Both the position numbers and the translations under genes were made by a program. 64,000 nt of DNA from assembly GCA_025403435.1 (NCBI GenBank), contig CM046351.1:3244801-3308800 (forward strand), in the 5' to 3' direction. Within the stretch, counting starts at the first letter, position 1. Every line of letters begins with the position of its first letter. Shown one piece after another: positions 44,944 to 56,821 of the stretch. The DNA comes from Artocarpus heterophyllus (lineage: Eukaryota; Streptophyta; Magnoliopsida; Rosales; Moraceae). Below the pieces are notes generated by a model, which saw only the letters and a program-made list of their open reading frames with translations, did no database searches and was not told the DNA's origin.

Positions 44944-45458
44944 CACTACAAGAAAAACTACATTTAATGACATATTATTTGCGACATGTAGTTTTTGAAT
45001 GTCGTTGAAAAGTACATACAACGACATCTACAACAAAGATGTCATTAACGACATTTGAAACAATAATTAACGATATCTATATAGATGTCGTATTAAAGGT
45101 CTCCTTTTAACGACAATAGTTTAATAATTTAACGAAAAGTAGGAAATGTCGTCAAAATCTTGGAGATTCCACGACACCCCTTATAGACGACATCTCGACC
45201 AACATCGTCTATAAGTGGTGTCGTAGAATCTCTAAGGCTTTGATAACATTTACTTGTCATTAAATAATTTAACGACACTAAACTATTGTTGTTAAAAGGA
45301 GATCTTTAACACGACATCTATATAGATGCCGTTAATTATTGTTTCAAATGTTATTAACGACATGTTCGCTGAAGATGTCGTTGTATGTACTTTTCAACGA
45401 CATTTAAAAACTACATGTCGTAAATAATATGTCGTTAAATGTAGTTTTTCTTATAGTG
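44944..45458. mobile_element. CACTA-type MITE, 515 bp, long inverted repeats, TSD TGA
   Basis: Starts CACTACAAGAAAAACTAC and ends GTAGTTTTTCTTATAGTG. The two halves are complementary over almost their whole length, so the transcript or single strand would form one long hairpin with its turn near 45195-45210. It is flanked by TGA on both sides (44941-44943, 45459-45461). Copy B has the empty site with a single TGA (61430-61432). It is non-coding and probably mobilised by a CACTA (CMC) transposase elsewhere. Confidence 0.88.
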
Positions 45459-45464
45459 TGATGC

Positions 45465-46020
45465 CATTAACGCCATACAAGCAAAATTTTATGACATAAG
45501 ACTAGCTAGTTGCCGTAGTTTACTTCAATTATTATGTTTATGGAAAACGATTTATATATTTTATTTAAGATAATTTCTTTGCTTGGAACTAAAAAAAAGA
45601 TTTAATATTCTGCGTATGTCTTTTTGTCAAATCTAAAGAAAAAAAAAAGTGATTTTAAATAAATCTAACGATTTTAATATATTCCACTCCTATCTGAAAA
45701 AGTGCCCTTTATTCAATCAATGGTTCCACCGCCATACCAAACACCCTTTTTAGTGTGTTCTCTGCCAGCAGCTTGTAAGGTGGTTTTTTCAGTTAAGTTT
45801 GGATAAGAATGATGAGAAGAAACAAATAATATTAAAGAGCACTAGACAATTAAGTTCGCATCCTCTAAAACGCTCCTACCATACCAAGTCCACAGCTCAA
45901 TTTTTTTTGAATTGATGATGCCAAGAGTCAAAAAAATCTGAAAAAGGAAAAGAACATAAAGGCTCAAAGGCCCAAAGAAAACATGAACACCACCCCAAAC
46001 ATTACCACTATTTGAGAAGG
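45465..46020. other. Intergenic DNA of copy A
   Basis: Matches 61436-61690 and then 63020-63360 in copy B. About 45715-45752 keeps only the right end ('ccataccaaacaccc') of the GGTGTTT-type MITE that B holds complete. No gene. Confidence 0.5.
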
Positions 46021-46023
46021 AGT

Positions 46024-46453
46024 CACTACAAGAAAAATTACATTTAACGATATGTTATTTATGACATGTAGTTTTTTAATATCATTAAAAAGTACATATA
46101 ATGACATCTTCAACAAAGATATCGTTAATAACATTTGAAACAATAATTAACACATCGATAAAGATGTCATACTAATACTCTTCTTTTAGCGACAATAGTC
46201 TAGTGTCATTAAATTATTAAACGACTAACACCAAAAGTATGTCGTCTTTGTTGTTTTTATACGAGATCGTATTGCATGTTGTGAAAATATTAAACAATTA
46301 ACGCCAAATATACGTCACCTTTGTAGTTTTTTTAACAGGAAATAGATACAACTACAAAAAACAACGGCATCCCAGGGAAAACAGGATGATATAACAATAA
46401 TAATAATAGAGTCTTTTAAAAAAAAAATAAATAAATCCTATTTTGGGGAACAT
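46024..46453. mobile_element. CACTA-like element, left end, copy A
   Basis: Begins CACTACAAGAAAAATTAC, and its first about 200 bp follow the left arm of the 44.9 kb MITE ('acgatatgttatttatgacatgtag', 'gtacatataatgacatc'). It then differs. No right terminal repeat is seen before homology to copy B ends near 46453. It is shared with B (63542 on), so it predates the duplication. Confidence 0.6.
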
Positions 46454-46579
46454 CTACAGCATTTGAACCGTTGAAAACAAATCGCATGGTGGCTAAATGA
46501 TGGGTTCTACAAAGTGTTATTTGTACATTACTATAAAGAATAGTTTCCGTTAGTTTTTTTTTTTTTTTTTAAATCCTTT

Positions 46580-46995
46580 ACTCTTAGATATATATAGAGA
46601 GAGAGACAAACATAGAATATAAATAGGTGTTTCTACTTTAGAATCTTATTAATGTTTCTTTTTTCTTTTTTAATTTTTCTTAATAGAAAGGTTATTTACT
46701 ATTTTATACTTCATGTTTTAGGTTTATTTAAAAACTATTTTATCCCACATATTAGGTATATCACGTGGAATCATACCTCAAAAAAGAGGTCTGAGCTTCA
46801 GTTGAATTGATCGTATTCTAATGCAAATCGACTTTGGAGGTTGCAAGGATAGACGAATTGACTGGAGAAAAATAGGAAATTAGAAATTAGAGACAAAAAT
46901 AAATGGAAAATAGATAATTAGTTTCTAGAACGTTGACCACCAAATTAATAACACTAAAAGTCAAATATTGTCACGAGAGCAGTATTTTATTTATT
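46580..46995. repeat. Repeat preceding unit L, copy 2
   Basis: 'agagagacaaacatagaatataaatagg' to 'gtcacgagagcagtattttatttattt' matches 47785-48187 closely. It leads directly into unit L copy 2. Confidence 0.65.
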
Positions 46996-47540
46996 TATTT
47001 ATTTATTTTGGTGTTCTTCAAGTAAAAATAATTGTGTGAGGGTGTGGGTTTGGGGGGGGGTCTGAATCACCCAAGAAGTCATTTCTCCATTTGCTAAATG
47101 AAACCAAAGAAATCCTAGAAAGACAGACATACACGTACACACGCAGAAAGGGTTAAGGAGAGGAGAACAGACCTTTTCGCGAGAATTTGTCCTTGGAGGG
47201 AGAGCTTGGAATAGGCGTCTTATTCCAGTGTTGTTGTCGTCTCGCAGGACACAGAAAGGGAAGGCCAATGAAAATAGAGGTTGGGACTAGAGTTTGCTTT
47301 GGAAAAGAGAGGCACTATTCTTGGCCTTGAAAGCAAATCAAGAATGAAAGAAACCCATGCAGAGAACAATCTCCCTACAATAACAAACTCCTATTTTATA
47401 GAGGTCATAGATTGTCGTTGAAAGCACTCATATTTGGATACGAGAATCCAAAATTTCTTCAAAAGTTTAGTTTATTTTTTTGGGTTTTTATTCTCTTAAG
47501 AGTTTAGTTTAGTTAAAGAAAATATTTAAACAGAGTACAT
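46950..47540. repeat. Repeat unit L, copy 2
   Basis: Close copy of 33760-34370 (see there). Confidence 0.65.
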
Positions 47541-47784
47541 TTAAGAGAAAAAAGTCTTTACCAAGATAATTAGACAATAAATTATAGAGGTACATATTTT
47601 TTGGGGGTTGTGAAAAAAATTATTTAAGCAAGTACACATTTGAAAAGAATTTGGTTTATGCATATATAAAAATCATAACTCTGTTTATATGTAAATAATC
47701 TTACATTAGAAGCCTAGTTTGAATCAAGCAAAAAATTGCTCATAACAAGTATATATACACATATGCATGTACATATATATATAT

Positions 47785-48189
47785 AGAGAGATAAACATAA
47801 AATATAAATAGGTGTTTCTACTTTAGAATCTTATTAATGTTTCTTTTTTCTTTTTTAATTTTTCTTAAGAGAAAGGTTATTTACTATTTTATGCCCCATA
47901 TTTTAGGTTTATTTAAAAATTATTTTATTCCACATATTAGGTATATCACGTGGAATCATACCTCAAAAAAGAGGTCTGAGCTTCAGTTGATCGGATCGTA
48001 GTCTAATGCAAATCGACTTTGGAGGCTGCAAGGATAGATGAATTGACTGGAGAAAAATAGGAAATTAAAAATTAGAGACAAAAAAAAATTGATAATAGAT
48101 AATTAGTTTCTAGAACGTTGACCGCCAAATTAATTACACTAAAAGTCAAATTTGTCACTAGAGCAGTATTTTATTTATTTATTTATTTA
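47785..48189. repeat. Repeat preceding unit L, copy 3, fused to R3
   Basis: Same sequence as 46580-46995, but at 'tttatttatttatttag' it passes directly into the middle of an R unit ('tttatgggcatctgg'), so L and the first part of R have been deleted here. Confidence 0.6.
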
Positions 48190-49808
48190 GTTTATGGGCA
48201 TCTGGATCGTTACCCGTTCCAACTAAAATTATTGTAGTAATTATTTTATGAATTAATGAAAAAAAAAGGACGAGTGGTAGAAATGTAATAAAGTGTAAAA
48301 TAGTAGCCTATAGCTATGCTTGTTTTTTTATAAAGAAATAAGATGATACCGGACAAGATTAAAAATAGAGAGTGAAAAAAAAAATTAATCCTAACGTTTT
48401 CATATTATAACAAAATATATTCGAATTGAAAATTGTCAGTTAGAAGCATGTTACCAAACGCCCTCAGTCTCATTACTTAAAAGCAACAAACGTTTGAGAG
48501 TATTCCTATTATACACAGAAACAACAAAGAGACTATTTCACACAATGATCCATATACTAAAATACTGCAACCAACTAGTTAACTTAGTGACGAGGCATGG
48601 GAATCATCAATCATACAGGTCAGGATTTTCCCAAGAAAATTTCGAATTACTATCGAGATAACTGTAATTGAAATATTGAACAAAGTCATCCCATTCAACA
48701 TCACACATCGATTATTGGTACTTGACATGCAACTACACTGGCTATGACATTTGAGATATTTCTTTAATGTTCTTTTTGAAATATTAAAGACCCACAAAAA
48801 TTTCTTAATTAGAGATTTAATAACCAATAAAAATGTAAAATAAATGATTTAAAACCTTGTAAAACATATGTTATTATGTATTATCAAATACCTCTAAACT
48901 TAACATTTTCCTAGCCCTCAAGAAAAGAAAAGAAAAGAAAAGAAAAGAAAAAACTAAGACTCAAAAATGTTGATTCTAATGGGCAATTCTTAGTTCAAAA
49001 AAGTATTAGTGGTTTGCACAAACAATATCATATATCTTAATGTTTGTTGACTCCTAAAATCATCGTTAATTCTACGTGATGTTGCTGTTATTGTAACAAA
49101 TGTATTTTTGTCATGATGAGAAGTAATTGAATGTGAAATCAATTGATGATATTTTACTATTGTACATTGAAAAAGCTTAATTTGAACTCCAAAAACATTA
49201 CATCAACATAGTTATCTCATTCAGGTGACGTCAACAAAATGTAGGAAATTCTCAGCCACATCTTGACACTTACTTTTACGAAATCATCATGAATTGCAAA
49301 AATCCAACCCTCACAAACGATCCATGTTTTTCACGAGGACCGAGATTTATAAGCAGCTTCAATTTTCCTTTGTTAGAGGTTGCGCTGTCAGCATTTAGTA
49401 AAATGGTGAGGTCTTTTTGTTTATTACTGGTTAGAAACACATGCCATGCGAGTGCATGTTGTGCTTGTCATACTTTTGCGAATGTAATAATCTATAATAA
49501 ACATATAAGATAAGATAAAATAATATAATATAATAAACAAACAACACATTCTAAAATGTATAAAAGAAAAAGTAGAGAGAGGATATAATATTATATAAAG
49601 AGAAAAGAGAGAAAATACAGGGGAATATGATGAAGAAAGAAAGAGAAAAAGAAAAGTTGAAAAAAGGATAGAAAATACAAAACAAAAAAAAAAAAGAGGG
49701 AAATTGAGGGAGCAAAGCGGTAAAAGTAGTTTTCTCACTTATATATATATATAGATTATTATATTATTATTTAGGTCGATGGGGGTTGGGGCTATGGTTT
49801 TGATTTGA
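48190..49808. repeat. Repeat unit R, copy 3
   Basis: Matches R1 from the 'tttatgggcat' point to the unit end. It includes a (AAAAG)n tract at 48923-48952 not present in R1. 'agatttataagcagcttc' followed by 'aaaatggtgaggtc' (49346-49408) is the same TATA-like/ATG arrangement as 36291-36350 in R1. Confidence 0.6.
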
Positions 49809-50090
49809 AGAAAAAAAATTTATGGCTACCTTTGTCTTTTGCAATTTCTTTGGAGGTTGCAAGAACGACTAGTCAAGCGTCCAAGATTATGTACTATTTC
49901 AGTGGGGCGCTGTTAATAAATGATATATATATTTTTTTCACTGATGCTGTTGTCAAATAAATGTTGAAGCAATCGATCGCTGCCAAGTTGCTGCCTACCT
50001 ACGTTAACAGTCACCCTGAAGGTTTATGAGCATTTCGGACCCTTATCTATTCGAATTAAAAATATTGTAATAATTATTTTATAAATGAAA
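49809..50090. repeat. Repeat unit R, copy 4 (start only)
   Basis: 'gaagaaaaaaaatttatggctacc' to about 50060 follows R1's first about 250 bp; later positions diverge. It is tandem with R3, as R2 is with R1. Confidence 0.55.
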
Positions 50091-50988
50091 ATAAAAAAAT
50101 ATTAAGGGTATGCTCTTTCTTCTTCTTTTTTTATCGTCTTCTATCTTTTACCATCGTCATGTGTTATCTCATTTGTTTATATAAAACAATATAACTATGG
50201 ATCACTATTTTACACTTTATTAAATTTCTGCCATTCTTTTTTCTACCAAAAAAAAAAGCACAGCTGTAGATCATTATTTCACATTTTATTATATTTTTGT
50301 CATTCTTTTTTTTTTAACCCAAAAATGAAGTTTGGGTGAGATTTTTTATGTGCTTCTTCTTCAACTACACCGTAGAGTTCCCTTTAGTAAGATACATTTT
50401 CATTTTTTCAATTTTTTTTTTTTACATTTTTTGTCTCTTTACTTCCGCGTGAATGTTTATTCCCAAGTGTATATTTCCTGTCTTTACTTTTGACTTGTTT
50501 TAAAACTTTACACGAAAAAATAATAGACAAAACTTGAAGATTAGTATCAAAGAATATTGTACTTGTCAATGATTATAATATGATTTCCAATCAACTAATT
50601 CTTCAAGTACATTGAAGAATTATTAATTTGGCTTGAAAAGAGCCACAAAAAGACTAGCATAAATATTAAAAAATATAGAGTCAAATTCAACGCGGTTCAA
50701 AATATCACTATACGCAAAAATGGGCATTGAAAGGGAGATAGCAAGCCACCCTCTTGGGGGGTGTGGAGGGCGGAGCCCTCAAACCAAAATTTTAATAAGA
50801 AAGAGTGAGAGGAGGAGAAAAACAAGAAAAATTACACATTGGATTTGAGACTGGCGCGCAAGAAAGGGCGCGCGGCCGTGCAGTGGAATAGAACCCATAC
50901 GTGAGGGCATTGAAAAGGCACCATGGCCACGAGTGGAGTGAAGCAAATTTTGTAGCACAAATGAAAATTCGCGTGGCTGCACTAGCTG
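50090..50988. other. Intergenic DNA; possibly the left part of the Ty3-type LTR
   Basis: 50.1-50.7 kb is AT-rich without features. 50.70-50.99 kb is GC-richer ('ggcgcgcaagaaagggcgcgcgg') and is interrupted by the 3.0 kb solo LTR. It may be continuous with the DNA at 54003, but I could not verify an LTR start. Confidence 0.35.
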
Positions 50989-50993
50989 AAGGG

Positions 50994-53900
50994 TGTAATG
51001 ACCAAATAAATTTATTAATAAAATCTAATATTTACTTGGGTTTAATTAATGAATTTACCTTTAAAAATTGTATTTTTGTAAAAATTGTGCTAATATATAA
51101 ATAAGCGATATTAATAAGAAATTCCACTACAAACGTGATGCAATGTTAGATATTGTTAAGACAGATTTTATAAGTTTAAATACTCAAGAATTTGTAAATA
51201 ATATCTATAAAATAAATTTTATATCACAATTAATTATAAAATTGTGATATAAATGGATGAGTAATTAAGGTATAAATAAGATAGAGAGTCTGCCAAAACC
51301 ATAAACCAGTGTAAAAAGGAGGCCAAATGCGGTATAAGTATATTGCTCAGTGAAAACACAGATATAGAAAATGCTATGTTTGGCCTCTAAAAATACATCA
51401 AAGGCAAGTAAAATATTTTATACAGTCTAAGAATATATTTTTGCACTGATTTTACTACTACAGTATAAGAAAGATAATATGTGGAGAAAAATTTCATAGT
51501 GTAAATTTTTGGGGCCCACTCATTAGAATTTCATTGGGCCACATGCCATGAAAGGTGGCCCAATCACAGTATGCCACATTGGTAGTCCAAATGATTACTT
51601 GAGGAGTCACCAAGTGGGATAAACATGAATTAAATGTGAGGTTAGCCAAAAATGTTCCCATTTTCTTCCTCCAACCCCACGGCAGCCATTGATGAACCTT
51701 CCCAAAAATTTTTCAACTTCACATCTTTGCAAAATTAACCCCAATTAAGTTCAAGAAGCAAAACTCAAGGAATTTCATCAAGTTTTAAGGTAAAAACTTA
51801 AACTTTTTTCAAGATTTCTTAGTGTTTTTTTCTTAGGTGAAAGAAGGAAAGTTAATTCAAAGTATTTTTGGATGAAAAATGTCTAGGAAAGAGTTTCAAA
51901 GGAACCCTTGGAAGGCTAGAAGCACAAACTATTATTTGGATAAGTTTTGATTCTTTAAATTTAAAGTTTGGTGATTTTTGTTTTTATTTTTGTTATTTCA
52001 AAAAGCATGGGGATTCTTAACCAAATTTTTGGTTAAATTCCATAGATATCTGATTTATGGTATGTTGATGTTGTGAAAATTAAGGGTTGAATGTGCAAAA
52101 TGGTAGTTTATGTAAAATAAGATATTTTGTAATTTTAGTGTTAGTTTTGCAAAAATGATGAGTGGGCATGAAAATGGTTTGGACAAGGGTTGGAACTGCC
52201 TTCACGGGGGTAGATATGCTATTTAAAAATAAATTTTTACAAAAATGACCTAAGGACTAAATTGCAAGAAAAAGTTTTCCCTCGGTAGATTTGAAAAATA
52301 TCCAAAAACACCCATGTGCAGTGAGAATTTTGAAAAAGTTAAAACACGAAAGTTGTAGATCTCGACGAAACTATTAAATATTATAGACAGTTCGTCGAAA
52401 ATCTCAACCATTTGTGAGATTTTAATTTTAGAAGAATTTGTTAAAATTAGAAAAAAATTTAAAATGGCAAAAATGTCATTTTTTTCAAAGGATTTTGAAT
52501 ATGGTACTTTGAGCAAAAATTTTCCTAATGAAAAATAGAAAATTTTGGTTTAAAGAGATTAATTTCAGTTCCAAGGATAAAATTGTCAAAATTTTCAATT
52601 AAGGGGCAAAATTGTAAAGTTTTCCTAAAATGAGGTATAGATGTAAAATAAGGAGATCCGACCCACTAAAGTATTATTTTAAAATTAATACGCAATTATT
52701 TCTGCTAAAATAGCGAAGTCGAGCTCGGGAAGTTAGTAGGCCCATTAAGGGTAAAATCGTTATTTTGCCATTTTGCCCCAAGTAACCCGAACCACTCTGA
52801 AATGTTTCAAAAAAGAATGATTAAAAAGATTCCCGTCCTTTGTTAGAGATGATACGGTAGAATAAGATAGGAGTAAGAAAACCAGGATTATCGAAGTTGT
52901 GTATAGTATACAACTCAATTTAATAACTAATGAGCGTTTTGTTTTGAGACATATAGGAAATAGTAAAAGTTGGCTAATAGCTTTTTAATTGGCCAACAGG
53001 ATCCTAGAAGTATAGGAGAGAGGGAACTAAGGTTGACTTGCCCAGCATTCGAATAAACTAAATACCCATGCCATATACTATATGGAATTAGAGGTATAGA
53101 ATGTGATGTATGTATATGTATACCTGTATATATATCAAAGTGGATACCTATGTATATGCTATAATATGAATACCTATAAGCATATTGGTGTGTACCTATG
53201 GGTATACAAGATAAATACCTATGTGTATATTAATATGTACATGTGTGTGTATTAATGTGTACTTGTATGTGTATAAAGTATATACCTATGGGTATTATAC
53301 TGTACAAGAGTATTTATGTTTGCGTATAACATGTGATTATTACTTCATGCATGGTATGACAACCATAATAATTAGACTGGTAAATATATCACCAGAAAGT
53401 AAGGAAAGTGTCGTATTGACTCCTGACTCAAGGGGAGTTTAAGGATATAATATGGTCACGGTATTACGTAGACCTATGTGCGCAATGGTACGAACACTTG
53501 GGCCCTAGGTAAAGATAAGACATGACAATGATAAAGAATGTTCTAAGAAAGCATAACTAGATCACGCATTTTATTGAATGTGCATGTGGGCTGTATTGGG
53601 ACTTACAGGGCATCAGCTCACTAAGTATTTCATGCTGTAAGTATTCTGACAAGAAGGTCAGAACAATTTCATAGTTGAGCTAGCGGAGGGATGAGTAGTG
53701 TGTAGAATGAGTATGGATTCTGCCACAGTTATATTTCCGCTGTAGTATGTTTTAAGTTATTTTGAAACGTGCGTATAAAGGTTGTAATATATTTAAGTAA
53801 GACAAAAACCTCTCTTGAGAGTACTTGGCAAATAGTGTTGTAAAAGAAAGTTTGCTTATGTAAATGTATGTATATGTTTGTGTTTCAAAAGATGCTAAAA

Positions 53901-53997
53901 TCTGTATGTGGAAACAAAAAAACTTTTTTTCTAAGTTTTTGCCTAGATGTAAGTAAGAAAAAGGATTATCACAGCCCGAGAAAGGCGGGTTGTGACA
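50994..53997 (+). mobile_element. Solo LTR, 3.0 kb
   Basis: Starts TGTAATGACC and ends GGCGGGTTGTGACA. The exact 5-bp repeat AAGGG flanks it (50989-50993 and 53998-54002). The interior has a CT/A-rich leader, 'agttttaaggtaaaaac' at about 51780, and a run of 'tacctatgtgtatat'-type imperfect tandem repeats at 53110-53300. There is no internal region, PBS or coding. It lies within older repeat DNA. Confidence 0.8.
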
Positions 53998-54002
53998 AAG
54001 GG

Positions 54003-54723
54003 TGCAGTTACGCATGTGTCCAAGCTTGACATGTGTTTTATGTGTTTTCGTTTTTTGTTACCTGTTGTGGGATATCTCGACAGTCCAAAACCCAAAGGGC
54101 AAGGTAAAGGCCCAACATGGCCCAAATGGAATCACAGTCCAGATAACCCTAGAGCTCGTCTCTCTAGAAGGAAGTCGAGATTAAATTGATCTCATGTTAT
54201 CCGTCCATTATTGTACCCCCACTTTCAAAAAGGTAGGAATGGGTGAGGTCGACGATCAAAACAATACGCCTGGAAACGAAGCCACTAGCATAAGATTCAA
54301 GGTACTTTTGAGCATGTTGAAACACCATGCGTGGATATTATGGTTTGGCACGAAACATAAAGATTCTTGTCTCTATTATTGTTATTTTAATCACTCTCCC
54401 ATAATGCCTCAAGGCTATATATGGGAGAGATAGAGACAAGTGAAGGGGCTTGACTCCAAACCATTGTAATCATAGAAAATATGCCTCCCCTTTCACCGAA
54501 CCACTTTCTTCTCCTACCAATTTTGGTTAATTTGTGTTGTTTGAGAATATCTGAAAAGAACAAAAACTACAATGGACGTAGCCCATTTATGAGTGAACCA
54601 TTATAAATCAATGTTTCCATTCTTTGCCTGTTCTTAAATTTTTACTTCATCAAATAGTGCGCACTATGAGTGATTGTGAGGATTATTGTGAAGATTATTG
54701 TTGATTAATTTCCAGCATCAACA
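54003..54723 (+). repeat. Probable LTR (right part) of a decayed Ty3/gypsy-type element
   Basis: Ends CATCAACA immediately before a PBS-like ATTGGCGCTAG. A TATA-like CTATATATGG lies at 54415. The left end is uncertain because the 3.0 kb solo LTR lies at its edge. Confidence 0.4.
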
Positions 54724-54724
54724 A

Positions 54725-54742
54725 TTGGCGCTAGAAAGAGGG
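54725..54742 (+). other. Probable primer binding site
   Basis: TTGGCGCTAGAAAGAGGG directly after a CA-ending LTR. TTGGCGC-type sites are common in plant Ty3/gypsy elements. The tRNA was not assigned. Confidence 0.4.
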
Positions 54743-54792
54743 CCTTCATCTTTGAAGAGTGGACCACCATTACTGAATAATCAATAATCATC

Positions 54793-56821
54793 ATGGTGAC
54801 AACTCGTACCAATTGTATTGGAGCCAACACCAACAACTCCATCACCTAAGGAGGTGCCAAATCCGTTGGAGGTGGTAGATGAGCAAGGAGAGGAAGACAG
54901 CCTTCGAGAACCACTTTGCTAAAGCAGAAGGTGGACTGAATGAGTAGGCTTCTTAAGCAAATCTCCGTAACCCTGATTGGTCTTCAAGATGGTAACCCTT
55001 CAAGTGATGACATGGAAGACTTAAGGGACCAATCTGGTAGCCAGAAAGGCAGCCAAGGCAACCTTGAGGGAACCGACGAGACTAAGGGTCGCTGGCAGGG
55101 GAAGACTAATTCAAGAGATAGCTAGGAACGAAGGGGAAGAGCAAAACAAGCTCGGCTTCAAGAAGTCGGCCTATCAAATTAGGAAAGACGAGACACGGGT
55201 CGGCCTCCTCTCCCTCCCAAACGTGGTACTAGACCAAAAGCATCCACAGCAAACGCCGTAGGTGACTTAAGGGATCAGCCCAAGAAAAGATTTAAGGGAA
55301 CACTTACGCAAGAAAAGAGTTACGTCTATGGGGAATGATCCCAACATGGTTGACCAATCGATTGAAGACCAACCATCAAACAGCCAACTGGTTGATTCAA
55401 GCATAATAGCTCAGTAGGTGAACTAACAAATCTAGATAGTGTTGGGAATCCCTGCGGATGAGATAAAGCAACTGGCAAACCACATTGGGAACTTGAAGGA
55501 AAAACTCAACATACACCATGGGGAGGAAATAACCTATAGACCCCATTTGCGGCTTCCATTATGGGGCTACCTCTTCCAAAGAGGTTTAAGCCTTCCCAGA
55601 TGATGTCGAATGAGGTACTCACAGATCTAGATGACCACATTTAGATCTATGAGTCATAGATAGAATTCTATAGGGTTCCATAAGAAATCATGTTCAGGGC
55701 TTTCAGTCAAACCTTCTCAGGCCCAGTAAGAAGATGGTTTAGGACATTGAAGGCGAGAAGCATAACCTGTTTTCAGGATTTGAAAGTGGCCTTCCTCGAC
55801 CAATTTGTGAGGGTAAGACCTCTACCATCAGCCAAAGAGAAACTAAGTTTCCTTACTTAAGGACCAAGTGAATCCTTGAAGGATTGACTTGTGAGGTTTA
55901 CTAAAGAGGTAGCTACAATGGGTGGAGTCTCAGAGGATATCGCCCTAATGGGGGCCTTAAGTAGCATGCAAACGGACATTCCCTTTAGGGATAATCTTGA
56001 CCGAAAAAGACCCAAAACATACCGAGAATTCCTAGAGAGGGCGAGAGGTAACATTAACCAGGAGGAGGTCAAAGGTTTGGCCTTCAAAAAGACAATGAGG
56101 GGTAGCAGCAGTAATAATGCTCAGCTTCCAAGGGATGGAGGTAAAAGTAGAGCTGGCTTCTAAGGGCATGAAAGCTCAAAGTTACCTATCTATGACCCTT
56201 CGCCAGGTTCCTCAAATTGAGTTGTTATCACATATAACGGAAGCGACAGAGATAGAAAGGTGACAGAGATAGAAATGCAACAAAGGGCGACCTCAACAAA
56301 GGTACGGCAACTACCATAGCCTCACTACCTTGATTGATGACATTTACCATTAGATCAGTGATCAACCTTATCTCCAATGTCCCCTACCATTGAATTCAAA
56401 TCCCGACAAGCAAAATCAAGCCAAGCATTGTAGGTTCCATAGTGATGGATGACATTACACCATTGAGTGTACGAGCCTGAAAGACGAGATGCAGAGGCTC
56501 ATTCATGAAGGTCGGCTATAGAATATAGGGCAAACAAGAGCCGAAGGAACAAAAGGGCGAATGGTCGCCCAAACAACAAGAGGAATGATGCATCTTGGTG
56601 CAAGGGAGATCTGTGGCCAAATAAAAACAAAACACCCGTAGGTGTGATCTGTACAATCTATAGAGGACTATATGCTGGTAGAGATTCCCAAAGATTCCAG
56701 AAGAACTATGCCCAAGAGGCAAGAGAGAGCTCCAGAAACATGTACTGGAATGTGTTAATGAACAGGCCAACTAAAACACCAAGGTATGAAGGAACAAGAA
56801 TTACTTTCTCAAAGGCAAGAA
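54793..56821 (+). pseudogene. Ty3/gypsy-type gag relic, truncated
   Basis: Broken frames across about 2 kb. The clearest is 55891-56163, with MRFTKEVATMGGVSEDIAL, FRDNLDRKRPKTYREFLERA and 'INQEE', typical in style of plant retrotransposon gag. Just before it, in other frames, come 'F..TFSGPVRRWFRTL'-like and 'FLDQFV' phrases (55705-55810) that suit the Retrotrans_gag domain. A Cys/His-like 'HCRFHSDGWHYTIECTSLKDEM' stretch occurs near 56430-56490. No protease or RT follows: copy B of the segmental duplication begins at 56822 and cuts the element. Confidence 0.6.

Larger units (their letters stand above)
40411..46453. repeat. Segmental duplication copy A
   Basis: Highly similar in the same order and orientation to 56822 to about 63976. 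Contents: the right half of the solo LTR, 3' flank and body of a DUF247 gene, its 5' flank, then a CACTA-like element. Copy A has a 515-bp MITE that B lacks; B has a MULE, two GGTGTTT-type MITEs and other DNA that A lacks. The left edge shares 'gcaacaaga' between copies. Confidence 0.85.

Noticed and set aside
49289..49513. Cys-rich 74-codon frame in R3 resembling a secreted peptide
   Set aside because: The Cys-rich tail is not kept in R1, and the frame has no signal-peptide-like start at its first ATG; insufficient support.
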